Counted from the stretch's first letter, positions 1 to 5,825 are shown. The stretch: 5,887 bases of DNA from an uncultured Oscillibacter sp. (GCA_902462475.1 CABQCB010000126.1:1-5887); one strand, 5' to 3'. Numbers and translations are program-made. Notes: a model not told the origin generated them from the sequence alone.

Positions 1-145
1 CATTGGCCGCGCTGTTGCCATACAGGCGGTTGCTATTGGCCCCGTTTCGTGCGGAATTCCCAGCACGGTTCAAATTGTTGATGTAGTCCCGAATGACTCG
101 GGAATATTCATCATTTAATCGGAGAGTATCTTCAATGACCGCCAC
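1..145 (-). CDS. Tape measure protein, N-terminal 48 codons (partial)
   Basis: The gene begins with GTG (143-145), preceded by AGAGGTGA (150-157) whose TGA is the stop of the chaperone extension; GAGG stands 7 bases from the GTG. The visible part reads MAVIEDTLRLNDEYSRVIRD and then an Asn- and Ala-rich stretch up to the window edge, where the frame is still open. It looks helical, as tape measure N termini do. The call rests on position: directly after a frameshifting chaperone the tape measure gene is expected. It sets tail length and sits inside the tube. Codons 8-15 (CTC CGA TTA AAT GAT GAA TAT TCC) are more AT-rich than those of the upstream genes. No ATG alternative with a ribosome binding site is seen. 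Confidence 0.8.
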   Translation of the reverse strand, partial: MAVIEDTLRLNDEYSRVIRDYINNLNRAGNSARNGANSNRLYGNSAAN

Positions 146-149
146 GGTC

Positions 150-332
150 TCACCTCTTTTTCAAGCTGTCCTGCAGCTGTTTGTTCTCCTCCATGCTCCG
201 CAGGGCAAAGACCCGCACCAGGGCCTTTTCCCGCCGGGGCAGAGCGTCATACTGACCGGGGGCCCACCCGAGGTTGACAAAGCAGTAGTAGGCCACCAGC
301 GTGTCAACGTCCCAGGCGTCCCCGGCGATCAG
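150..332 (-). CDS. -1 frame extension of the tail chaperone (gpT-like)
   Basis: After the heptamer the -1 frame continues for 60 codons, beginning LIAGDAWDVDTLVAYYCFVN and ending in LQDSLKKR, with TGA at 150-152. The fusion would be 196 residues. The segment APGQYDALPRREKALVRVFA (24-43 of the extension) resembles the SRREKAF segment common in the second half of Firmicutes tail chaperones, so this is a coding frame and not chance. There is no good independent start: the frame is open upstream only as a shadow of the chaperone gene, and no ATG, GTG or TTG with a matched ribosome binding site lies near its beginning. The longer form probably recruits tube subunits to the tape measure, by analogy with lambda gpGT. 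Confidence 0.85.
   Translation of the reverse strand: MIAGDAWDVDTLVAYYCFVNLGWAPGQYDALPRREKALVRVFALRSMEENKQLQDSLKKR
312..325 (-). promoter_or_regulatory. Hairpin downstream of the frameshift site
   Basis: The RNA reads CCGGG-GACG-CCUGG: a 5-pair stem with one G-U pair and a 4-base loop. It starts 6 bases after the heptamer, within the spacing normal for stimulatory stems. It is short, so its effect could be modest. Confidence 0.5.
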
Positions 333-739
333 TTTTTTGCCTCGTCCTCCACAGAACCGCCAAGGCCGGACAGGTCCAGAATCTCCCGGAGAAGATTGCT
401 GAACTCCCCGGAAAACAGCATCTTGCCGGGGACCATCAGCGGGTCCATGACGCCATAGGCGCCGCACAGCTCCGTGGACCGGAAGTCCGGCACCAGCGTG
501 GCCGCCACGATCAAGCGCCGGTTGAAGTCCTGGTCGTCCACCGTCCGCTCCAGGCTGCCGTCCCGCTTCTTCACGGTCCGGGTGGACTGCTTCAGCAGCG
601 CGTCCGCCTCGTCCTGGGTAATGGACCGAATCTTGAACTTGGCCGGGTTGCCGTCCTCATCCAAAAACCGTCTGGAAATGACGATCTCCTTCTCTTCCTG
701 CACCGTCACGGGATGCAGGAACGCAGACAAATTGCTCAT
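329..739 (-). CDS. xkdN: Tail assembly chaperone, XkdN-like (zero-frame product)
   Basis: The 136-residue product matches the XkdN / Phage_TAC pattern: a short lead, EIVISRRFLDEDGNPAKFKIRS (18-39), TQDEADALLKQS (41-52), a basic linker with KKRDGS (57-62), a helix DDQDFNRRLIVAATLVPDF (68-86), and the typical end with LMVPGKMLFSGEFSNLL (101-117). Such chaperones hold the tape measure and tube subunits during tail assembly and are not in the finished virion. Its position between tube and tape measure is the expected one. The last codons are GCA AAA AAC followed by TGA, which forms a slippery heptamer directly before the stop. A minority product extended by 60 residues is therefore likely. Confidence 0.92.
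   Translation of the reverse strand: MSNLSAFLHPVTVQEEKEIVISRRFLDEDGNPAKFKIRSITQDEADALLKQSTRTVKKRDGSLERTVDDQDFNRRLIVAATLVPDFRSTELCGAYGVMDPLMVPGKMLFSGEFSNLLREILDLSGLGGSVEDEAKN
332..338 (-). promoter_or_regulatory. Slippery heptamer A AAA AAC for -1 frameshifting
   Basis: On the minus strand the zero-frame codons are GCA AAA AAC TGA, an exact X XXY YYZ heptamer with the stop immediately after. Shifting back one base gives AAA AAA CTG ATC GCC and enters a frame that stays open to 150. Two stimulators lie nearby: GGAGG at 346-350, 7 bases upstream, and a hairpin at 312-325, 6 bases downstream. This is the arrangement known from dnaX and from phage G/GT genes. Frameshift efficiency cannot be read from sequence. 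Confidence 0.85.
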
Positions 740-743
740 GTTT

Positions 744-751
744 CCTCCTTA
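744..751 (-). promoter_or_regulatory. Ribosome binding site fused to the tube stop codon
   Basis: TAAGGAGG on the minus strand is a full-length match to the anti-SD and includes the tube stop TAA (749-751). It stands only 4 bases from the chaperone ATG, a short spacing for so strong a site. Confidence 0.85.
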
Positions 752-1222
752 GTTCCCCAGCTGTGCCGGGTCGTTGAACGATTGCAGCCGGGCCACCCGG
801 GTGTAAGCGAAGTTGAAGTCGTAGCTCAGCATGGACTCCTCGTCATTGAGAATGCTCAGCGGGACGGTCCCGGTCAGGTGGCATCCGTAATAGGCCATCA
901 CCTGAGCGCCCACGGACGTGGTGGGGTCATGGTTGGTGATCTGGATGTCGAACTCCGGCATCACGCCGGTCTGGATATACTCCAGCACCATGTCCGTCCA
1001 CAGGTTGGTGCCGTAGTAGATATTCCCAGTGCCCGTCAGCTTGGCGCCGTTGGGCTTGTCCTGGATGGTCCGGGTGCCGATGACCCGCATATCGTTGGAC
1101 TGCATCTCAGCGTTGGTGGTGATGTTCCGCATCCCGGCCACCACATAGTTTTTGCCGTCACGGGTCACGACGATGGAACCCTCCGCGCCGTTCAGGGTGT
1201 CCTTTGCCAGTAAATACGCCAT
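749..1222 (-). CDS. xkdM: Tail tube protein, XkdM-like
   Basis: The 157-residue product begins MAYLLAKDTLNGAEGSIVVT, which is close to the usual start of the XkdM (DUF2001) tube family. Other family features are the strand GTGNIYYGTN (64-73), the helix LWTDMVLEYIQTG (74-86), FDIQITNHDPTTSVG (91-105), and a C-terminal strand with YDFNFAYTRVARLQSFN (134-150). Length is typical. The protein forms hexamer rings that stack into the rigid inner tube inside the sheath. The ATG is preceded by GGAGG (1231-1235) at 8 bases, and the gap to the sheath stop is 14 bases. Its own stop TAA is the first three bases of the chaperone ribosome binding site, so initiation there may follow termination here. Confidence 0.95.
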   Translation of the reverse strand: MAYLLAKDTLNGAEGSIVVTRDGKNYVVAGMRNITTNAEMQSNDMRVIGTRTIQDKPNGAKLTGTGNIYYGTNLWTDMVLEYIQTGVMPEFDIQITNHDPTTSVGAQVMAYYGCHLTGTVPLSILNDEESMLSYDFNFAYTRVARLQSFNDPAQLGN

Positions 1223-1236
1223 GTATCACACCTCCC

Positions 1237-2574
1237 TCAGTTCACCGAGATGGTGACGTAAATCTTCTCCACGGAATCCACCGGCTGAATCGCCAGATTG
1301 ACCACGATGGCGTCAATGGCCTCGCCCGCCTCCACGGTCACATCCTCCGCGTCGAAGTTCTGGATGCCGCTGTTTGCCTGGATGTCCAGCAGATAGCCCA
1401 CAATGGCGCTCTTGAACTGCATCCGGCCCGCCTCGTTGTTGTTCACCACGCCGATGAAACCGTCGGAGAACTGCTCATAGATGTCATTGGCGATGGTGTT
1501 CAGCAGTCGCATGACCCGGTTCTTGTGGTAGGGCTCGGTGATGTCCGTGGTATAGGTCACCAGAGAGTTGATGTCCTGCTCCACCTTCACCACGCCGTCG
1601 TCCGCGAACAGCACGAACTCCCCCTTCTGCAAAGCCTCCTCATACCCGGAATTGGCCCGCTTCGGCGTCACATCCACCGCGCCGGGGTACGCGGCGTAGG
1701 TCAGGGACTCGTTGTACCGGGCCCCTGCCTGGGCGCCAGCGGCCCACCACACCACCTGCTGGGGCGTCAAAGCTGTTCCGTCAGAGAGTACCACGCCGGA
1801 GTTCACGTTGGTGATGTACCGGGAGTCCGGGTTGGTCAGGCCCGCCGCCACCAGCTGGGACTGTGCGCCCTCCTCGTCGGCGATCCGCTTGATGAACGCC
1901 TGGAAGGCATCCTCCACGGCAGAGTCCGAGCCATCGTAGGCCAGCACGTCGAACTTGTACGGCTCGATGGCCGTCAGGAAGTCCGTATAATCGCTGGAGG
2001 CTGGAGCGCCATCCGCGCCGCCGGTGAGGGGCGCGCCCACGCTCGCCGCCAAGGCACCGGTTCCAGAGAATGTCACCCAGTCGTTGGCCGTCAGGTCCTC
2101 CACAGTCTTGGCCGTCTGCTGGTCCTCGATCACGCCGCCCACCACTGTGGAGACGGTGAAGGCGTCCGCCGGGTCTGTCAGTTCGGTCACCACGATGGTG
2201 ATGTCATTGCCCCGGACGCCGGGATATCTGGCCGTCGCTGTCAGCGGAGCGATCTCCGCCGCAGCCTGCTTCTGCCCCGTCGCCCCCAGGCGGTACAGCA
2301 GGACCTTGTTGGGCGCCGCCGTCCGGTTGGTGCCCTTGAACATCTCGTTCAGAAACCTGTTTTTGGGGTCGGTGATATCATACCCCGTGTACGGGACCAT
2401 GTCCGCCCCGGCCGCAATGGTCTGTACGGTCTCCACCGGGCCCCAGGAGAGGGCCGCCGGAATCGCCACCGTGCCCCGGTCGCTGACCGTCAGCCCCAGG
2501 TCCCGGTTAGAAGTAAACCGGATGTAGACGCCGGGCCGAATCTTGTTCTGGCTCTGCCAGGTGCCGCCAGCCAT
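1237..2574 (-). CDS. xkdK: Contractile tail sheath protein, XkdK-like
   Basis: With the ATG chosen here the protein has 445 residues, normal for Gram-positive phage sheaths. It contains the N-terminal beta domain start RPGVYIRF (13-20) and WGP (44-46), the conserved ARYPGVRGNDITI (115-127), a central domain with GLTNPDSRYITNVNSG (245-260) and AAYPGAV (294-300), and the C-terminal sheath core with GEFVLFADDGVVKVEQDINS (318-337), NRVMRLLNTIANDI (352-365) and an end strand IQPVDSVEKIYVTISV (429-444). These are hallmarks of the Phage_sheath family. The subunits stack around the tube and contract to drive it through the cell envelope, so the particle is a contractile-tail one. A GTG three codons upstream is in frame but too near the ribosome binding site. 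The stop TGA runs straight into the GGGAGG of the tube gene. Confidence 0.96.
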   Translation of the reverse strand: MAGGTWQSQNKIRPGVYIRFTSNRDLGLTVSDRGTVAIPAALSWGPVETVQTIAAGADMVPYTGYDITDPKNRFLNEMFKGTNRTAAPNKVLLYRLGATGQKQAAAEIAPLTATARYPGVRGNDITIVVTELTDPADAFTVSTVVGGVIEDQQTAKTVEDLTANDWVTFSGTGALAASVGAPLTGGADGAPASSDYTDFLTAIEPYKFDVLAYDGSDSAVEDAFQAFIKRIADEEGAQSQLVAAGLTNPDSRYITNVNSGVVLSDGTALTPQQVVWWAAGAQAGARYNESLTYAAYPGAVDVTPKRANSGYEEALQKGEFVLFADDGVVKVEQDINSLVTYTTDITEPYHKNRVMRLLNTIANDIYEQFSDGFIGVVNNNEAGRMQFKSAIVGYLLDIQANSGIQNFDAEDVTVEAGEAIDAIVVNLAIQPVDSVEKIYVTISVN

Positions 2575-2579
2575 ACAAA

Positions 2580-2735
2580 TCACGCTCCTTTTTGTTTGAA
2601 AAATGCCTTGACCGCCTTTTCGGCCTCGGCTATGGTGTATTCGGATTTGGAAAGGACCACTCCCAGGAAGTCCTTCTGGTATCTTGCAAATCGGGGGTCC
2701 CGCAGCAGGACCTCCCGCCTGTATTTCTTAGCCAT
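2580..2735 (-). CDS. Small 51-residue protein before the sheath gene
   Basis: A short ORF reads MAKKYRREVLLRDPRFARYQ and continues to residue 51, ending in FFKQKGA. Its ATG (2733-2735) overlaps the terminator stop by 8 bases, with GAAAGG (2743-2748) 7 bases upstream. Its TGA (2580-2582) falls between the sheath ribosome binding site and the sheath ATG. It exactly fills the otherwise empty 153 bases between terminator and sheath, which is the main reason to call it real. The product is very basic at the N terminus and predicted helical from about residue 34 to 49 (TIAEAEKAVKAFFK), with no membrane segment. I do not recognise its family. From memory, PBSX carries a tiny gene (xkzA) in the corresponding place, but I cannot confirm homology. 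Confidence 0.72.
   Translation of the reverse strand: MAKKYRREVLLRDPRFARYQKDFLGVVLSKSEYTIAEAEKAVKAFFKQKGA
2585..2590 (-). promoter_or_regulatory. Ribosome binding site that decides the sheath start
   Basis: The minus strand reads AAGGAG here. The in-frame GTG at 2581-2583 is only 1 base away, too close to be used. The ATG at 2572-2574 lies 10 bases downstream. The site is inside the last codons of the 51-residue ORF, so translation of the two genes is probably linked. Confidence 0.8.
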
Positions 2736-3180
2736 CTTTCAGCCTTTCGTCGTAGTCCATGGTCTCCATCTTCACGCTGTCCTCCGGAATGGTGACCCAC
2801 ACCCGCAGCTCGAACTTGTAGTGAAGCGCGTCCAGGTCAATCCGCCACTCCCGTTCATAGGTCCGCAGCAGGGCGGTGTCCGTTCCGTCCGAATAAGGGA
2901 AGGTCTCCATCCGCAGGTCCAGCTGTTCCGCCGCCTGCTGGTACTGCTGCTGCAAGTCCGGCAGGTTGTAGTCCACCAGATACGTCAGGTCCAGCCCGAT
3001 CCGCCGCAGATAATACCCGTTGTTCCGCCGGGGCTCGATGTGGGCGTACCGCTGCTGCAAAAACATCATCGGCGGTTTACTGTCCTGCTGGTTCGGGTCC
3101 TCGTAGAAGGTCACACCGGGGAAGGACGGGGCCAGATAGTCCGCCAGACTCTTTGCAATTGTGGAAATCGTGAAGTTCAT
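2728..3180 (-). CDS. Tail terminator protein, DUF6838-like
   Basis: The 150-residue product resembles the phage tail terminator group now labelled DUF6838 and the PBSX XkdJ position. It has an N-terminal helix (1-18), then FPGVTFYEDPNQQ (20-32) and PPMMFLQQRYAHIEP (36-50), a strand with GLDLTYLVDY (62-71), a Gln-rich helix (74-90), and a last strand pair around WRIDLDALHYKFELRVWV (112-129). Terminators form a ring that caps the tube and sheath at the head-proximal end and fixes tail length; that is family knowledge. It lies directly before the sheath and tube genes, as expected. The start is the ATG of an ATGA overlap, with GGAGG (3189-3193) 8 bases upstream. Its last codons overlap the next small gene by 8 bases. 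Confidence 0.8.
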   Translation of the reverse strand: MNFTISTIAKSLADYLAPSFPGVTFYEDPNQQDSKPPMMFLQQRYAHIEPRRNNGYYLRRIGLDLTYLVDYNLPDLQQQYQQAAEQLDLRMETFPYSDGTDTALLRTYEREWRIDLDALHYKFELRVWVTIPEDSVKMETMDYDERLKDG

Positions 3181-3662
3181 TCCAGCATCCTCCGCAGCCG
3201 TTCCGCTTCCGCACGAACTACCCGATGGTATTCCTCATGGGCCGCCTCTGCCATGAACAGCCCCTCCACATACTGGGTCTTCGTGCCCACCACGATGCCG
3301 CCTTTTCCGTCCGGGTTGTACTCCAGCATCCCGCTCTCCGGGTTGATGACCAATCCCGGCACGAAATGCCGGTCCATCCGGTGGCCGTCGTTGACGTAGG
3401 AGGCATACTGCTTGTCGTTGTTCAGCTCCGTCACATAGGTGCTGCCCCGCTTCACAGGCACCACTCTGGAATCCGTAGCCCAGTGCTGCTTCATCCCACC
3501 GGACCGGGTATTGGTGCCGGAGAGATCGTCCAGCGTGGGCGGCGTCAGCTCCGCGGCCTTTTCCACGGCCCGGATGGTGGCTCCCTTCGCAACGGCGGTC
3601 AGCTCCCCGGGAAACCGCGCCTCCACATCCCGCAGCTGTGCAATCCGCTCTTCCAGTGTCAT
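3177..3662 (-). CDS. HK97-gp10-like neck / tail-completion protein
   Basis: This 161-residue protein has the layout of the HK97 gp10 / PBSX XkdI group. An N-terminal helix (about 3-40) is rich in Ala and charged residues. SGGMKQHW (54-61) follows, then the signature YASYVNDGHR (86-95), in which a tyrosine pair precedes the usual D/E-G-x segment. Near the C terminus YVEGLFMAEA (131-140) leads into a final helix. Members join the head to the tail or finish the tail end; the exact site varies between phages. A loop of about 20 residues with FVPGLVINPESG (100-111) separates the two conserved parts. The start is the ATG of an ATGA overlap, with AGGAG (3671-3675) 8 bases upstream. The stop overlaps the tail terminator start in the same way. 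Confidence 0.87.
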   Translation of the reverse strand: MTLEERIAQLRDVEARFPGELTAVAKGATIRAVEKAAELTPPTLDDLSGTNTRSGGMKQHWATDSRVVPVKRGSTYVTELNNDKQYASYVNDGHRMDRHFVPGLVINPESGMLEYNPDGKGGIVVGTKTQYVEGLFMAEAAHEEYHRVVRAEAERLRRMLE

Positions 3663-4042
3663 GTCACACGCTCCTGCTGTAACAGCCGGATTTCCTGATG
3701 GGCCAGCCCCGGGATGATGGCCCCGAACGGCTCATAGTAGAGATTCGGCTCCCCGGCAAAGGCCCGGATGACCGGCCCCGGCTTTCCCAGCCTGCCGCCT
3801 CTGGTAATCACCAGCTCGTCCCCGGCCCGCACATCCACAGAGATGTCGCAGGCCAGGTGGTCGGACTCCTTCAGGCTGGCCGCTGTCTCGGTCATGTTAA
3901 CGGTCCTGTTGTCGCTCTGGTAGATGCGGCAGGGGATGTTCCCGGACACCAGCGCCCGCTCATGCCGGGTCAAATTGCCGTCCAGGACCTCCCGCACCCG
4001 GTAAACGCTCATGGTGTCGGTGTACCAATCCTGCCAGTTCAT
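3659..4042 (-). CDS. Probable head-closure (stopper) protein
   Basis: The protein is 127 residues long, starting at the ATG of an ATGA overlap with the connector gene. The same reading frame stays open upstream to 4327, but that part is only the shadow of the connector gene. The sequence looks mostly beta: IPCRIY (36-41), CDISVDVRAGDELVITRG (65-82) and a C-terminal LAHQEIRLLQ (113-122). That composition, the size, and the position between a DUF4054 connector and a gp10-like protein fit a head-closure protein of the SPP1 gp16 / XkdH type. I cannot name the family from motifs alone, so the role rests on gene order. A GGGAGG lies at 4055-4060, 12 bases upstream, which is rather far; translation probably depends on coupling to the upstream gene. 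It ends in another ATGA overlap. Confidence 0.85.
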   Translation of the reverse strand: MNWQDWYTDTMSVYRVREVLDGNLTRHERALVSGNIPCRIYQSDNRTVNMTETAASLKESDHLACDISVDVRAGDELVITRGGRLGKPGPVIRAFAGEPNLYYEPFGAIIPGLAHQEIRLLQQERVT

Positions 4043-4527
4043 AGGACCATCGTGCCTCCCATCCCGATCAGCTTCGCCCGGTTCGCCAAAATCTGCCCGT
4101 AGGTGGTGGAGTTCAGGTCGCCCCAGTCCTCGGTGCCCGCCGTGATGGCGGCGGTGTCGTAAGTGACGGAGGCGTCGCCCAGTGTTGCACTCTTGACCAT
4201 GCCCACAAGCGCCCCGGAGGCGGCGGCCTGCTGGGGGGTCTCGTTGCTCTCCGCATACCCTCTCAGGGACAGGGTGGCGTAGTGGGCCACGTAAAGCCCC
4301 ACGGCATACCGCCAACCGTCCAGCCACCGGTCCGGCTGGATGCTCCCATTCGCCATCCGGATGATCTGTTCCAGCATGGGGAGAGAGCCCAGGAAGTATC
4401 CCTCTTTGTTGAAAAACTGCGGGTAGTCCGTGCGGAAGTCCTCTACCGTGTAATTTCCAACACTGTGCCCGATGTTGGCCGCAGCGGCCTTCACACCGAA
4501 AAATTGAGGTTTGCCCCAGCCGTACAT
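4039..4527 (-). CDS. Head-tail connector protein, DUF4054 family
   Basis: This 162-residue protein matches the DUF4054 pattern: FRTDYPQF (31-38) near the start, a long helical middle RWLDGWRYAVGLYVAHYATL (67-86), the segment VKSATLGDASVTYD (111-124), and a C-terminal part with DWGDLNSTTYGQIL (134-147) and a Gly-rich end. Proteins of this family sit just after the capsid gene and are thought to form the connector ring docking on the portal, like HK97 gp6 or SPP1 gp15. The ring role here is inferred from family and gene order. The start is supported by AAAGGAG at 4537-4543, 9 bases before the ATG. The first 25 residues precede the recognisable domain and are Ala/Gly-rich. The stop overlaps the next start as ATGA. 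Confidence 0.87.
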   Translation of the reverse strand: MYGWGKPQFFGVKAAAANIGHSVGNYTVEDFRTDYPQFFNKEGYFLGSLPMLEQIIRMANGSIQPDRWLDGWRYAVGLYVAHYATLSLRGYAESNETPQQAAASGALVGMVKSATLGDASVTYDTAAITAGTEDWGDLNSTTYGQILANRAKLIGMGGTMVL

Positions 4528-4544
4528 GCCCGCAGTCTCCTTTC

Positions 4545-4781
4545 TTACTCCTCAGTCGTCTCTTTTCCCCGGCGGGTCTTGACCTTCTTCTCCGCCGCCG
4601 TCTGTGTCTCCCTGTCGGAGGTTCCGGAGGGCACGATCTTCCCGTCCCTCACCAGCGCCTTAAAGTAAGGCGTTTCCGCCGCCCAGTCCGGCACGGTCTC
4701 CATCATGCCCGCCCGCAGCCGGACAGCCGCGGAGCCATCCGGCGCGGGAAGGATGATGTTCCGTTTGCTCAGCACAAACAT
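4545..4781 (-). CDS. Small protein next to the capsid gene, function unknown
   Basis: The gene encodes 78 residues and starts with ATG 9 bases after the capsid stop, preceded by AGGTGG (4786-4791). I do not recognise a named family with certainty, though similar short proteins are common beside capsid genes in Firmicutes phages. The first half looks like a compact domain (a beta-type start VLSKRNIILPAP at 3-14, then VPDWAAETPYF at 30-40 and LVRDGKIV at 43-50). The last 20 residues are charged and probably disordered, with the basic patch KKVKTRRGK (65-73) and an acidic end. No signal peptide or membrane segment is seen. Its position between capsid and head-tail connector suggests a head or neck accessory role, which is inference. 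The gene is followed by a 17-base gap holding the next ribosome binding site. Confidence 0.85.
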   Translation of the reverse strand: MFVLSKRNIILPAPDGSAAVRLRAGMMETVPDWAAETPYFKALVRDGKIVPSGTSDRETQTAAEKKVKTRRGKETTEE

Positions 4782-4790
4782 ACAGCCACC

Positions 4791-5825
4791 TCAAATTCCG
4801 TCCACATACAGGATGGAGGTGGGATAGAAGATTTCCACCTCAGAGAGGTTCGCCATGTAAGCGGTGTCGTAGCAGACGTTTTCCACATTGGGCTGAGACA
4901 TGATCCGGCTCAGGGGCACCAGCTCGTCCTCCTTCACAAACCGCTCGTGGTTCACGTACACCACCATGCGGTCTGCATCGGCGGAGCCCGCACCCTTACA
5001 CCAGGCCGTTGCGCCGATAAACAGGTCGCCGCCGTTCTTGGCCGCCACGTTGTTCTTCATCAGGAAGTCGAAGATGGTCTCAGTGGCCAGGTCGGTTACC
5101 TTGGTGGTCATGATGTAGTTATACTGCTCATAGGGCAGCAGGATGTGGTTGGGGATGGCGGAGAGGTCGTAGCCGTTGGCCGCCCAAACCGTCAGCAGGG
5201 CAGTGTTCACGTCGTTCAGAATCTGATCGGGCGTCTTGGTGCTCCACTCCGTTCCGGAACTGGTGCCGGTGGCTGCGGCGGTGGTCTCTGTCGCCAGGGG
5301 GCTGTTCACAAGGCCCGTGGTGCCATACTCAGTGATTCCGGTATAGGTGTTCTGATCCACGTGCTTGTCATAGGACATTCGCACGCCGTCCTGCAGCAGA
5401 TTGTCCAGGGACCGGCCGATGTAGTTGGCCCGCTGCATATCCTGCCACATGACCCGCAGGGCCGCCGCGAAGGTGTGGGCCTTGAACACGCCCTTGTCCA
5501 CACTGGCCTGCACGATGGGGATGCCGTTGGCACTGCCTGCTGTCACAGGAGATGCGCCCGCGCCTCCGGTCATGCCATAGGCCACCGTCATGGCGGACAC
5601 ATAATCCACCCAGCCGCCGCCGGACTGGATCACGATGTCGCGGGGATAGGTAACGCTGGTCAGGGGCTTGCGAATCAGCGGGTCCCGCTTCTCCAGCTCG
5701 GAGACCAGGAACGCGTTTCCGGACTGAATGCCGTTTGCGTCCATGGTGGGCACGCCGGTCACTGCGCCCTGGGTCCGGGCGGTGAACACCCCGGCGTTGG
5801 TGGTTCCAACATTGGTAAAGCTCAT
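4791..5825 (-). CDS. Major capsid protein, DUF2184 type
   Basis: This 344-residue protein is the likely main shell subunit of the phage head. I recognise the DUF2184 (Major_capside) pattern: an N-terminal arm with GVPTMDANGIQSGNAFL (residues 24-40) and YPRDI (60-64), a central stretch with LRVMWQDMQR (123-132), GTTGLVNSP (168-176) and IPNHILLPYEQYNYI (224-238), and a C-terminal part with DRMVVYVNHERF (285-296) ending in VEIFYPTSI (330-338) and DGI. The whole family length appears present with no break. The start follows an AGGAGG. The stop TGA (4791-4793) forms the first three bases of the TGAGGTGG ribosome binding site of the next gene. The family usually has an HK97-like fold; that is family knowledge, not visible here. 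No separate scaffold or protease is in the window. Confidence 0.93.
   Translation of the reverse strand: MSFTNVGTTNAGVFTARTQGAVTGVPTMDANGIQSGNAFLVSELEKRDPLIRKPLTSVTYPRDIVIQSGGGWVDYVSAMTVAYGMTGGAGASPVTAGSANGIPIVQASVDKGVFKAHTFAAALRVMWQDMQRANYIGRSLDNLLQDGVRMSYDKHVDQNTYTGITEYGTTGLVNSPLATETTAAATGTSSGTEWSTKTPDQILNDVNTALLTVWAANGYDLSAIPNHILLPYEQYNYIMTTKVTDLATETIFDFLMKNNVAAKNGGDLFIGATAWCKGAGSADADRMVVYVNHERFVKEDELVPLSRIMSQPNVENVCYDTAYMANLSEVEIFYPTSILYVDGI

Noticed and set aside
88..102. Inverted repeat CCCGA-ATGAC-TCGGG
   Set aside because: It is a 5-pair stem inside the tape measure coding sequence with no U-run after it on either strand, so it is not a terminator and is likely chance.
150..467. Independent 105-codon gene overlapping the chaperone end
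   Set aside because: Its first 45 or so codons are an Arg/Gly-rich shadow of the chaperone frame and the ATG has no suitable ribosome binding site. The real part starts at the slippery site, so frameshifting explains it better.
2575..2583. GTG start for the sheath gene at 2583
   Set aside because: Only one base separates it from AAGGAG. The ATG three codons later has a workable 10-base spacing and gives the usual sheath N terminus.
1204..3399. Plus-strand open frame of 731 codons opposite tube, sheath, terminator and gp10-like genes
   Set aside because: It runs antisense through several confidently identified genes and their junctions. Its product is rich in His, Arg, Gly and Val with no recognisable domain, as expected from the antisense of GC-rich codons.
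3659..4327. Longer 222-codon version of the closure gene
   Set aside because: The first 95 codons lie over the DUF4054 gene in another frame and are Arg/Gly-rich shadow sequence. The ATG at 4042 sits in an ATGA overlap like the next two junctions.
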